Counted from the first letter of the stretch, positions 1-6,545 are shown. The stretch: 7,074 nt of DNA from Candidatus Dadabacteria bacterium RIFCSPHIGHO2_12_FULL_53_21 (GCA_001775255.1 MFCJ01000086.1:5886-12959), one strand, 5' to 3'. Numbers and translations: made by a program. The notes: generated from the sequence alone by a model not told the origin.

Positions 1-16
1 CGTTAAGAAAATAGAT

Positions 17-151
17 TATTAAGGCGTGAAAATCGTTCAGGGAACGATTCCGAGCAAGTAAGGAATCGGACGCCCTTTCCTATCAGCAATAATGTAACTA
101 GATTTGCATCATTGCTAATTAGGGCGGAATTGAAAGATTTTCGCCTTAATA
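17..151. repeat. Nested inverted-repeat element: MITE-like or structured RNA
   Basis: Bases 17-34 pair with 136-151 as a 16-bp stem with one 2-base bulge (27-28). Inside it, 45-51 pairs with 62-68 (7 bp), 71-76 pairs with 121-126 (6 bp), and 85-94 pairs with 107-116 (9 of 10). These stems are mutually compatible and form a three-way-junction shape. The outermost arms read AGGCG...CGCCT flanked by TA on both sides, which would fit a short non-autonomous Tc1/mariner-type element, but a transcribed structured RNA would look similar. No protein of any size is supported here. The pairing is seen directly; the nature of the element is inference. Confidence 0.5.
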
Positions 152-190
152 TGATATTTTTAGCAAATTATGTGCAGTCTTTTCATAGAC

Positions 191-236
191 CACACTACGT
201 GTGTGATTTTTGCTTCTTTTCATCAAGGAAAAGAAG
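191..236. repeat. Two adjacent short hairpins
   Basis: Bases 191-195 (CACAC) pair with 199-203 (GTGTG) around a 3-base loop. Ten bases further on, 213-221 pairs perfectly with 228-236 (9 bp, loop of 6). Neither stem is followed by a T-run on the plus strand. On the minus strand the second stem is followed by a short mixed A/T stretch, not a clean U-tract, so a terminator is not convincing. The rest of 152-270 is AT-rich with no gene I can support. Confidence 0.35.
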
Positions 237-270
237 AAATAATATGTGCCTTTTCTTTGTCTTTGCCTTT

Positions 271-335
271 CCGAGTGTCGCAAAGCAATCTCAAGAAGAA
301 AAGAGATCGCCACGTCGCTCCTCGCAAAGAGATAA
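271..335. repeat. Degenerate copy of the dispersed CAATCTC/GAGAT repeat
   Basis: This stretch contains GCAAAGCAATCTC, a short A/G-rich spacer, then GAGATCGCCACGTCGCTCC and CTCGCAAAGA. It resembles the widespread bacterial intergenic repeat that begins TCATTGCGAGGAACGAAG and ends with the reverse complement. Both outer ends have decayed compared with the full copy at 4428-4591. The call rests on word similarity by eye, so the boundaries are approximate. Confidence 0.4.
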
Positions 336-354
336 CTGAAAACTTAATATAGGT

Positions 355-398
355 ACCCCCTCACCCTCGCCCTCTCCCTCCCGATAGGGGAGAGGGAA
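355..398. repeat. GC-rich palindromic intergenic repeat (CCCTCTCCC/GGGAGAGGG)
   Basis: A C-rich run leads into CCCTCTCCC (370-378), which pairs with GGGAGAGGG (388-396) around a 9-base loop. The whole matches the style of a repeat common in many proteobacterial genomes, of the form CCCCTCACCCTNNCCCTCTCCC followed by its complement. Only one copy is present in this window. A 9-bp stem could form in RNA, but no U-tract follows on either strand. Confidence 0.55.
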
Positions 399-412
399 TT
401 AAGAGTAAAGAC

Positions 413-534
413 GAGATTGCCGCGGTCGCTCCGGTTCATTTTCAGCGACCGATTACCAAAGTACAGATGCTTTATAGCCATCCGCCAGTGGCGACCGATT
501 TCTCGCACGCTCAAAACCGTTCTCGCGATGACAG
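413..534 (+). repeat. Dispersed intergenic repeat, copy A
   Basis: Bases 413-429 are identical to 4475-4491 (17 of 17). Bases 491-534 closely resemble 4546-4591: both start GCGACCG, contain AACCGTTC and end ATGACAG. In both copies CGGTCGC (423-429 here) is complementary to GCGACCG (445-451, repeated at 491-497). The interior between these blocks differs from copy B. This copy lacks the left outer arm that copy B carries. It lies upstream of the dehydrogenase in the same orientation as copy B, so the pair are direct repeats about 4 kb apart. Confidence 0.6.
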
Positions 535-579
535 AAAAAATAGCGGGAGCCCCCCTATCGCTATAACCCCAAATATCTA

Positions 580-585
580 TATAAT
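580..585 (+). promoter_or_regulatory. Possible -10 box for the dehydrogenase gene
   Basis: TATAAT matches the sigma-70 -10 consensus exactly and lies 87 bases before the start codon, inside an AT-rich stretch (571-586). No good -35 hexamer sits 16-18 bases upstream. The call therefore depends on the -10 alone and could be chance. Confidence 0.25.
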
Positions 586-661
586 TCTCATAGGCTTGTC
601 TACGGAAGGCGCTGCTCACAAGGCAGGCCTCATAGACCACAGTGCCGCATCTTTATAAACG

Positions 662-666
662 GGAGG
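662..666 (+). promoter_or_regulatory. Ribosome binding site of the dehydrogenase
   Basis: GGAGG lies six bases before the ATG at 673. It is the clearest Shine-Dalgarno sequence in the window and fixes the start of this gene. Confidence 0.85.
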
Positions 667-672
667 ACAGAT

Positions 673-1929
673 ATGTACGAGCTTTTTAATTCGGTCGCGT
701 TCAGGGAGGCGACACTCCAGTTCGAAAGGGCGAGCAGGCTGCTCACGGAAGACGACGGGCTCGTGGAGAGGTTCAAGCTCCCCCAGCGCACACTCGTAGT
801 GAGCTGCCCCGTGAGGATGGACGACGGCACGGTGAAGGTATTCGGCGGATACAGGGTGCAGCACAACCAGACCCTCGGGCCTTACAAGGGCGGCATACGC
901 TATCACCCGGACGTGGACATGGGAGAGGTCGCCGCGCTCGCGATGAACATGACGTGGAAGTGCGGGCTCGCGGAGCTGCCGTTCGGGGGCGCGAAGGGCG
1001 GCGTGGCCGTAGACCCGCGGACTCTCTCCCATGACGAGCTTGAAAGGCTCACGAGGAGATACACGGCGGAGATACTACCCATCATCGGCCCCACCAAGGA
1101 CATACCCGCCCCCGACCTCGGGACGAACCCCCAGATAATGGCATGGATCATGGACACCTACAGCATGGCGCAGGGATACACGGTCCCTACGGTCGTCACG
1201 GGAAAGCCCGTCATCATAGGCGGCTCCCTCGGGAGGGAGGAGGCGACCGGATACGGGGTCGCGTACGTGACCGAGGACGCGCTCAGGAGATTCAAGAGGT
1301 ACTCGGACCCGGTAAAGGTCGTGATACAGGGGTTCGGGAACGTCGGGAGCTATACGGCGCACAAGCTGAACGATATGGGTATCAAGGTCGTAGCGGTGAA
1401 CGACGTTTACGGCGGCATATACAACCCGAACGGCCTGCCGGTCGACGAGCTCATGCGCACGGTGAGGGAGAAGGGAAAGGTGGACGATTACGCAGGCGGC
1501 GACAAGGTGACGAACGACGAGCTGCTCACGCTCGAATGCGACGTGCTCATACCGGCCGCCCTCGGTAGGGTGATTAACAAAGACAACGCGCCCAGGCTCA
1601 GGTGCGGGATGGTGGTCGAAGGGGCGAACGGCCCGACTACGGCGGAAGCGGACGACATACTCCGGGAGAGGAACATACTCGTCATACCCGACATACTAGC
1701 CAACGCCGGAGGGCTCATCGTGTCGTATTTCGAATGGGTGCAGGGGCTCCAGGAGTATTACTGGTCGAGGGAGGCGGTGCACGACGAGCTTAAGAAGCGC
1801 ATGAAGAATACGTTCATAAGAGTGGCCGATTATGCAGAGAAAGAAAACATCCCGATGCGTCTCGCCGCGCTCATGCTGGGTATAAGCCGTGTATCACAGG
1901 CGAAGAAGCTCCGGGGGCTTTATCCGTGA
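673..1929 (+). CDS. gdhA: Glu/Leu/Phe/Val dehydrogenase (glutamate dehydrogenase type)
   Basis: This 418-residue protein has the full architecture and usual length of hexameric NAD(P)-dependent glutamate dehydrogenases, which interconvert glutamate with 2-oxoglutarate and ammonia in the cytoplasm. The substrate region has GPYKGGIRYHP (69-79, K72), MTWK (93-96) and GGAKGG (105-110) with the catalytic lysine K108. PAPDLG (145-150) supplies the catalytic aspartate D148. The Rossmann domain carries GFGNVG (220-225), with D244 near the end of the next strand; I cannot decide NAD versus NADP from it. EGANGPTTAEAD (316-327) and the C-terminal AKKLRGLYP are also family hallmarks. No key residue is missing. 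The ATG follows a strong GGAGG. The gene appears monocistronic: 212 bases separate it from the next gene. It is clearly GC-richer than its downstream neighbours. Glutamate is the likeliest substrate, but Leu or Val dehydrogenase activity cannot be excluded. Its last codons recur at 4313-4342. Confidence 0.95.
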   Translation: MYELFNSVAFREATLQFERASRLLTEDDGLVERFKLPQRTLVVSCPVRMDDGTVKVFGGYRVQHNQTLGPYKGGIRYHPDVDMGEVAALAMNMTWKCGLAELPFGGAKGGVAVDPRTLSHDELERLTRRYTAEILPIIGPTKDIPAPDLGTNPQIMAWIMDTYSMAQGYTVPTVVTGKPVIIGGSLGREEATGYGVAYVTEDALRRFKRYSDPVKVVIQGFGNVGSYTAHKLNDMGIKVVAVNDVYGGIYNPNGLPVDELMRTVREKGKVDDYAGGDKVTNDELLTLECDVLIPAALGRVINKDNAPRLRCGMVVEGANGPTTAEADDILRERNILVIPDILANAGGLIVSYFEWVQGLQEYYWSREAVHDELKKRMKNTFIRVADYAEKENIPMRLAALMLGISRVSQAKKLRGLYP

Positions 1930-1935
1930 GGTAAC
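1900..1935 (+). repeat. Direct repeat, left copy (3' end of gdhA)
   Basis: This segment covers the last nine sense codons of the dehydrogenase, its TGA and six bases beyond. It matches 4313-4348 at 32 of 36 positions. The longest identical block is TATCCGTGAGGTAAC (1921-1935 and 4334-4348), which spans the stop codon, so the likeness does not end where coding constraint ends. Sequence after 1935 is unrelated to that after 4348. Confidence 0.75.
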
Positions 1936-2141
1936 AGTCAAATACACGAAGCAGGACAGAGTTTGCCATTCCGTGATGGGTGAGCAGAGTCGGCAGAGAA
2001 GAACATAGTTCCGCCAGTACTCGATAACTGCGATAAACACACGTTCCGACGAATCATGACCCGAAGGCCGCAGTCGTAAAATCAGTCACGATGCTTTATC
2101 CTAACCTGGTAGCTCGTACATAAATAAGTCAGAGTCCAAAT

Positions 2142-3230
2142 ATGAGAAATAAGTCCGGAACCCTCTCTATAGGAATAATCGGCTGCGGTGGCGTGACCGA
2201 GACCTTTCACCTGCCCTCGCTTAAATCGTTGCGCAGCGTTGAAGTTTTCGCGCTCTCGGATGTCGATAAGAAGAAATTAGACAGGTTGGCCGAAACCTTT
2301 GAAATCAGGAATCGTTATGAAGACCCGTACGAGCTGATAAACCGTCCGGAAATAGAAGCCGTCGCCGTATGCGCTCCTTCCGAATATCACTTCGCGCTGG
2401 GGATGGCTGCGCTCAGTGCGGGTAAACACCTCTTCATCGAGAAACCCGTTGCACTGAGATTGGAAGAAAGCGGGCAATTGATAAAAAAAGCCGGCGAGTC
2501 TTCGGTCAAGGCATTCGTCGGTTTTAATCTCCGCTGGCACCGTAACGTCCGGAAGGCGAAAGAGGCCATAGAAGAAGGAAGGCTGGGACCTGTAAAACTG
2601 GTACGGAGTGTAGTAACTACGAATCATCCGGCCCTTGCCGAATGGAGGAAAAGCCGGGGGCTCGGCGGCGGGGTGATATTGGATCTCGCAATTCATCATT
2701 TCGATTTACTGAGGTATTTATTTAATTCGGAAGGGGAAGAAATCCACGCAAGGAGTATTTCCGGGGATATTCAGGACGAGGCAGCATCGGTTACACTAAA
2801 AATGTCAAACGGCATTCTGTCGTCCTCCGTCTTTTCGTTCCGATCCGGTCATTGTAATGAAATCGAGATTTATGGAGAATCCGGAAGTCTTAAGATATCG
2901 CTCTATGACATCGACGGCCTCGAAATGAAGCCGAGCTCGGCCGCGCCGGGCAGATTAATCTCCATACTCGGGAGACCCTTTCATACGGTCATGCAGGTAG
3001 CCGGCAACGCAGGGGCATTCCGTCATGGAGGAATCTTCAAAGAGTCTTACTACAACGAGTGGCGGAGCTTTGCAGATTCCGTGATTCACAATAATGTTAT
3101 AGAATGTAATCTGGAAGACGGAAGGCGCGGGCTCGAAATCGCTCTCTCGGCGGTAGAATCCGTATCGACGGGAATGCCGGTAAAATTACCCGGTGTATCT
3201 GATGACGAGGGAGAACAGAGCCGCTTATAA
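2142..3230 (+). CDS. Gfo/Idh/MocA family NAD(P)-dependent oxidoreductase
   Basis: This 362-residue protein is of normal length for the family, which oxidises or reduces hydroxyl groups on sugars, inositols and nucleotide sugars using NAD(P) bound near the N-terminus. The Rossmann glycine motif is GIIGCGGV (11-18). The family signature EKP (E100 K101 P102) follows a strand ending HLFIE. The second signature, GGGVILDLAIHHFDL (175-189), holds D181 and H185, the positions usually involved in catalysis. The end of the second Rossmann strand reads ALSDVDKKK (37-45); the aspartates there lean towards NAD, but not decisively. I see no signal peptide or membrane segment, so the protein is cytoplasmic. 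No clear Shine-Dalgarno precedes the ATG at 2142, so the start is moderately sure. The glycosyltransferase follows after 49 bases, probably in the same transcript, which suggests a role in making or modifying a sugar for a glycan. The exact substrate is unknown. The gene is distinctly lower in GC than gdhA. Confidence 0.9.
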   Translation: MRNKSGTLSIGIIGCGGVTETFHLPSLKSLRSVEVFALSDVDKKKLDRLAETFEIRNRYEDPYELINRPEIEAVAVCAPSEYHFALGMAALSAGKHLFIEKPVALRLEESGQLIKKAGESSVKAFVGFNLRWHRNVRKAKEAIEEGRLGPVKLVRSVVTTNHPALAEWRKSRGLGGGVILDLAIHHFDLLRYLFNSEGEEIHARSISGDIQDEAASVTLKMSNGILSSSVFSFRSGHCNEIEIYGESGSLKISLYDIDGLEMKPSSAAPGRLISILGRPFHTVMQVAGNAGAFRHGGIFKESYYNEWRSFADSVIHNNVIECNLEDGRRGLEIALSAVESVSTGMPVKLPGVSDDEGEQSRL

Positions 3231-3279
3231 TTCTCTCAAAGTAACCGTTTGAGGAAGAATAATCCGCATCTACACGACT

Positions 3280-4236
3280 ATGACCACCTCTGATAGACCC
3301 GAAATGTCGGTTGTGATAGTTACCCCTGATACCTACGGGACAATAAAGAAAACGGTCGAATGCCTGAAAGCACAGGCCGTCAAGCATAAGCTGGAATTAG
3401 TAATTGTTGCGCTATCCACGGATGATTTTGAAGTAAACCCGGAGGAGCTTGAAGATTTTCACGGGTTTCAGGTCGTACAGCCGGGAGAGATAACTTCTTA
3501 CGGACAGGCTCTGGCAGCGGGTGTAAAGTCCGCTTCCGCACCGATTGTTGTCTTTTCAGAGGATCATGTATTCCCTGCCCCTCTCTGGGCGGAGGCATTG
3601 ATCGAATCGCACAAAAATAATTGGGCGGCAGTCGGGCCTGTTATTTGTAATAAAAACCCGGAGAGCTCGATCGGATGGGCCGATATTCTTATAGGCTACT
3701 CACAGTGGCTTTATCCCAACGATGGGGGAGAAATGGATCACCTCCCCGGCCACAACAGCAGTTACAAGCGCAATATTCTTCTGGAGTACGGACCGGAACT
3801 GGAGAGGCTGCTCGAGGCCGAGAGCGTTCTTCACTGGGACCTGGTTTCAAAGGGCTATAAGCTTTATCTCGAACCTGAAGCGAAGATATTTCACCTGAAT
3901 TTCGGCGTATTACCTGCATTCCTGAAGATTCATATGTATATGGGCAGAACGTTTGCCGCTTCCAGATGTCAGTCATGGTCGAGGCTCAAACGAATATCCT
4001 TCACATTCGGGTCGCTTTTAATCCCCTTTGTACGTTTTTACAGGATCACGCGAAATTATTCCGGCTGCCTCGGTCTTCTCAAATCAAAACCGCAGGTTTA
4101 TCCGATACTGGCATCGGGCCTTTTGGTGAGCGCGGTCGGAGAGATGATGGGGTATGTTTCCGGCGCCGGTGATTCCGTACGAAAAACATTCGAATATCAT
4201 TTCCACCGCGACCTGCACGTTAAGAAGGAATCATAA
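3280..4236 (+). CDS. Family 2 glycosyltransferase (GT-A fold)
   Basis: This 318-residue protein begins with the GT2 first strand SVVIVTPDTYGTIKKTVECL (10-29), where family members bind a nucleotide sugar. The metal-binding position reads VVFSEDHVFPAP (90-101), with E94-D95 in place of a strict DxD. PGHNSSYKR (156-164) matches the usual acceptor-side segment, and ESVLHWDL (181-188) holds the probable catalytic acids E181 and D187. The C-terminal third has hydrophobic stretches at about 241-254 and 275-297, ending GYVSGAGDS, so the enzyme probably sits at the inner membrane. Such enzymes add sugars during polysaccharide or glycolipid assembly; donor and acceptor cannot be read from the sequence. 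The ATG at 3280 lacks a well-spaced Shine-Dalgarno (GAGGAAG at 3251-3257 is too far away). An in-frame ATG at 3304 would remove eight residues and still keep the fold. It follows the oxidoreductase by 49 bases and shares its lower GC content. Confidence 0.88.
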   Translation: MTTSDRPEMSVVIVTPDTYGTIKKTVECLKAQAVKHKLELVIVALSTDDFEVNPEELEDFHGFQVVQPGEITSYGQALAAGVKSASAPIVVFSEDHVFPAPLWAEALIESHKNNWAAVGPVICNKNPESSIGWADILIGYSQWLYPNDGGEMDHLPGHNSSYKRNILLEYGPELERLLEAESVLHWDLVSKGYKLYLEPEAKIFHLNFGVLPAFLKIHMYMGRTFAASRCQSWSRLKRISFTFGSLLIPFVRFYRITRNYSGCLGLLKSKPQVYPILASGLLVSAVGEMMGYVSGAGDSVRKTFEYHFHRDLHVKKES

Positions 4237-4291
4237 AAAAGCTTGAGACGTATCCTCTACCCATTCTGCCTGCTCCATAGTCGAGACGCCG

Positions 4292-4348
4292 GGCGTATGA
4301 CGCGAGTCCAGCGCGAAGAAGCTGAGAGGGCTCTATCCGTGAGGTAAC
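4292..4348 (+). pseudogene. Remnant of a second gdh 3' end (right copy of the direct repeat)
   Basis: Read in frame from 4292, this gives G-V-stop-R-E-S-S-A-K-K-L-R-G-L-Y-P-stop, against G-I-S-R-V-S-Q-A-K-K-L-R-G-L-Y-P-stop at the end of gdhA. The final nine residues are identical, and the four base differences within those codons are all synonymous. Identity continues through TGAGGTAAC (4340-4348). An in-frame TGA at 4298-4300 and the lack of any recognisable dehydrogenase sequence further upstream show that it is a dead fragment. The homology is certain over 4313-4348 and tentative from 4292. It may be the displaced tail left by an insertion at the gdh 3' end, or what remains of a duplicate gdh. 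It lies 55 bases after the glycosyltransferase stop. Confidence 0.75.
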
Positions 4349-4427
4349 CGGGCTCCCAGAGATTTATTCTTCCCGCCATACGCTGCGGAGAGGGTTCCGG
4401 AGACAGACACCCAACGCCCTCACTGTC

Positions 4428-4591
4428 CTGTCATTGCGAGGAACGAAGTGACGAAGCAATCTCTTTCTTATCTTGAGATTGCCGCGGTCGCAGGAATCAT
4501 CCGGCTTGGTGCATAGATAACTTTCTTAATTGCAATCAGCCGACAGCGACCGGTTCTTACGCTTGCTCAGAACCGTTCCTCGCAATGACAG
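4428..4591 (+). repeat. Dispersed intergenic repeat, copy B (full-length inverted-repeat unit)
   Basis: The outer arms are perfect 18-bp inverted repeats: 4428-4445 (CTGTCATTGCGAGGAACG) and 4574-4591. Inside, GCAATCTC (4456-4463) pairs with GAGATTGC (4475-4482), CGGTCGC (4485-4491) with GCGACCG (4546-4552), and CGGTTCT (4551-4557) with AGAACCG (4569-4575). The last two stems overlap by two bases. The outer sequence matches a repeat family found between genes in many bacterial genomes. It encodes nothing. Blocks of it recur at 413-534. Confidence 0.8.
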
Positions 4592-4767
4592 AATAAAAAA
4601 AAGGAGAAAATACGGGGCGGGGCGCAAATGCCTTACCTCATACTTTCATTGTCCCGATAAACTTAGATAAGAATAGTGGAATAAACTTCCGGGCACCGCA
4701 AAATTCCCGTCTATATTTAAGCCCATAACCAGCTAAACTATACAACTTCAGAAATTATGGTGCTTAC
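4592..4767 (+). other. Upstream region of the ABC transporter, no gene seen
   Basis: This AT-rich stretch should hold the promoter of the ABC genes. Candidate pieces are TATATT at 4712-4717 and TATACA at 4739-4744, but neither has a respectable -35 at the right distance, so I do not call a promoter. No clear Shine-Dalgarno sequence precedes the GTG at 4768. Confidence 0.4.
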
Positions 4768-5694
4768 GTGAACGCGATCATTTCAGTAAAGAACTTAAGC
4801 AAAATATATGCTTCCGGTTTTCAGGCGCTCAGGAATATCGATCTGGATATACGGAGGGGGGAGATATTCGCCCTTCTGGGTCCGAACGGGGCCGGAAAGA
4901 CGACCCTCATCAACATCATCTGCGGGATAGTCAATCCGAGCGGCGGGACCGTGCTCGCGGACGGCCACGACATAATCCGGGACTACCGGGCCGCCCGGTC
5001 TAAGATAGGCCTCGTCCCCCAGGAGCTGACCACGGACGTGTTCGAAACGGTCAGGGACACCATGAACTTCAGCCGGGGCCTGTTCGGGAAGCCGCCCGAC
5101 CCCGTCTATATCGAGAAGGTGCTCGGCGACCTTTCGCTCATGGACAAGGCCGATACGAAGATACAGGCGCTCTCGGGGGGAATGAAGCGCCGGGTGCTCA
5201 TCGCCAAGGCCCTCTCGCACGAGCCGAACATACTCTTCCTCGACGAGCCCACGGCGGGGGTGGACGTCGAGCTCCGGCGCGATATGTGGGAGATGGTCAG
5301 GGGCATGAGGGAAAACGGGGTGACTATAATACTGACGACGCATTACATCGAGGAGGCAGAGCTGATAGCCGACCGCATAGGGATAATAAACAAGGGGGAG
5401 ATTATCCTGGTCGAGGACAAGACCGCGCTCATGCGGAAGCTCGGCAAAAGGCAGCTGAAGCTTTACCTCCAGAACCCTATAAGCTCCATCCCCGGCGGGC
5501 TTAACGGTCTCGACCTCGAGCTTTCCAAGGACGGGAGCGAGCTCGTTTACACGTTCGACGTACACGGCGAAGAGACGGGAATAGCGTCGCTCCTGAAGCG
5601 CCTGAACGAGCACGGTATCGATTACAGGGACATACATTCGAGCGAAAGCTCGCTTGAGGAAATTTTCGTCAGCCTCGTGAGCGAGAAACGATGA
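4768..5694 (+). CDS. yadG: ABC-2 type exporter, ATP-binding subunit (YadG-like)
   Basis: This 308-residue ATPase has every motif of an active ABC nucleotide-binding domain: Walker A GPNGAGKT (38-45), Q-loop Q85 in GLVPQE, signature LSGGMKRR (135-142), Walker B ILFLDEP (155-161) with catalytic E160, and the switch histidine H202. The stretches LVPQE, DEPTAGVDVELRR and ILTTHYIEEAE, the C-terminal LEEIFVSLVSEK and the length all recall the E. coli YadG type, whose transported substrate is not established as far as I know. The start is GTG; nearby upstream ATG and GTG codons at 4757 and 4760 are out of frame, and there is no earlier in-frame start. The protein would sit on the inner face of the membrane and drive the permease encoded next, with which its stop codon overlaps. 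Codon choice and GC content match gdhA, not the two genes just upstream. Confidence 0.93.
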   Translation: MNAIISVKNLSKIYASGFQALRNIDLDIRRGEIFALLGPNGAGKTTLINIICGIVNPSGGTVLADGHDIIRDYRAARSKIGLVPQELTTDVFETVRDTMNFSRGLFGKPPDPVYIEKVLGDLSLMDKADTKIQALSGGMKRRVLIAKALSHEPNILFLDEPTAGVDVELRRDMWEMVRGMRENGVTIILTTHYIEEAELIADRIGIINKGEIILVEDKTALMRKLGKRQLKLYLQNPISSIPGGLNGLDLELSKDGSELVYTFDVHGEETGIASLLKRLNEHGIDYRDIHSSESSLEEIFVSLVSEKR

Positions 5695-6452
5695 ACTTCT
5701 ACGCGATACGGTCGATATATATTTTCGAGATGGCGCGCACCTGGCGGACGCTGATGCAGAGCATCGCGTCTCCAATACTCTCGACCTCGCTTTACTTCGT
5801 GGTGTTCGGGGCGGCTATCGGGTCGAGGGTGGGGGATATCGAAGGGGTCAGCTACGGCGCGTTCATCGTCCCCGGCCTCGTCATGCTGACGATCATGAGC
5901 GAGAGCATCTCCAACGCCTCCTTCGGCATATACCTGCCGAAATTCACGGGCACAATTTACGAGGTGCTGTCGGCGCCGGTCTCCTACATAGAGGTCCTGA
6001 TCGGTTACGTGGGCGCGGCCGCCACGAAATCCATCGTACTGGGAACGCTCATACTGGCTACGGCGCGCCTGTTCGTCCCCTACTCGATTTTGCACCCGTT
6101 CTGGATGGCGGGGTTCCTCCTCCTCACCGCCGTCTCCTTCTGCCTCTTCGGGTTTATAATCGGAATCTGGGCGGACGGCTTCCAGAAGCTCCAGATGGTG
6201 CCGCTGATGATCGTCACACCGCTTACGTTCCTGGGGGGCAGTTTTTATTCGATATACATGCTGCCGCCTATATGGCAGAAGATCACGCTCTTTAATCCGG
6301 TCGTCTACCTCATAAGCGGTTTCAGATGGAGCTTGTACGGCGTCTCGGACGTCAACGTGGCCGTGAGCCTGGGGATGACGCTCCTGTTCCTCGCCGTCTG
6401 CATCGCCGTCGTGTGGTGGATATTCAAGACCGGATACAGGCTCAAGAGCTGA
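5691..6452 (+). CDS. yadH: ABC-2 type exporter, permease subunit (YadH-like)
   Basis: This 253-residue integral membrane protein has about six hydrophobic segments, near residues 22-43, 56-76, 103-125, 137-160, 168-186 and 224-245. The stretch PLTFLGGSFYSIYMLPPIW (177-195) followed by LFNPVVYLISGFRW (200-213) is the hallmark of the ABC-2 permease family and closely resembles E. coli YadH. Length is normal and there is no sign of damage. Its ATG overlaps the ATPase stop as ATGA, so translation is probably coupled and two copies of each subunit would assemble into an exporter in the inner membrane. No substrate-binding protein, membrane-fusion protein or biosynthetic gene lies beside it to reveal the cargo. 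Lipid, polysaccharide or drug export are all possible for this family. I see no intrinsic terminator in the 93 bases after it, before the converging gene. Confidence 0.92.
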   Translation: MNFYAIRSIYIFEMARTWRTLMQSIASPILSTSLYFVVFGAAIGSRVGDIEGVSYGAFIVPGLVMLTIMSESISNASFGIYLPKFTGTIYEVLSAPVSYIEVLIGYVGAAATKSIVLGTLILATARLFVPYSILHPFWMAGFLLLTAVSFCLFGFIIGIWADGFQKLQMVPLMIVTPLTFLGGSFYSIYMLPPIWQKITLFNPVVYLISGFRWSLYGVSDVNVAVSLGMTLLFLAVCIAVVWWIFKTGYRLKS

Positions 6453-6545
6453 GACGGGGCGGGGCCAACCGAAGGGGCGGTGATTAATCCCGGTTCAGCT
6501 TATGTTATGGATCATCCAGGCGCCGGGGCATAGACGAGGCTTGCC

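Noticed and set aside
1..160. Integron attC-type recombination site
   Set aside because: The size and palindromic shape are suggestive and CGTTAAG occurs at position 1, but I could not find a matched pair of RYYYAAC and GTTRRRY core sites at the ends.
112..658. Short open frames on both strands in the first 660 bases
   Set aside because: They run through hairpins and dispersed repeats, have low-complexity Lys/Arg/Ser-rich products and lack ribosome binding sites. The minus-strand 98-codon frame ends in the translation of the GAGAGGG repeat.
616..1032. A 138-codon minus-strand frame over the start of gdhA
   Set aside because: It is antisense to conserved dehydrogenase sequence and has no family features or ribosome binding site.
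1936..4312. Complete integrative element with its own recombinase
   Set aside because: Only the two metabolic genes are present between the repeats. No integrase, excisionase or transposase sequence is visible, so only a remnant or trans-mobilised cassette can be proposed.
4795..5775. A 326-codon open frame on the minus strand opposite the ABC ATPase
   Set aside because: It lies antisense to a gene with every ABC motif intact. Its protein is rich in Arg, Val, His and Leu with no recognisable domain, which is typical of the reverse complement of high-GC coding sequence.
6453..6545. Shared bidirectional terminator between the converging genes
   Set aside because: There are G- and C-rich runs but no stem followed by a T-tract on either strand.
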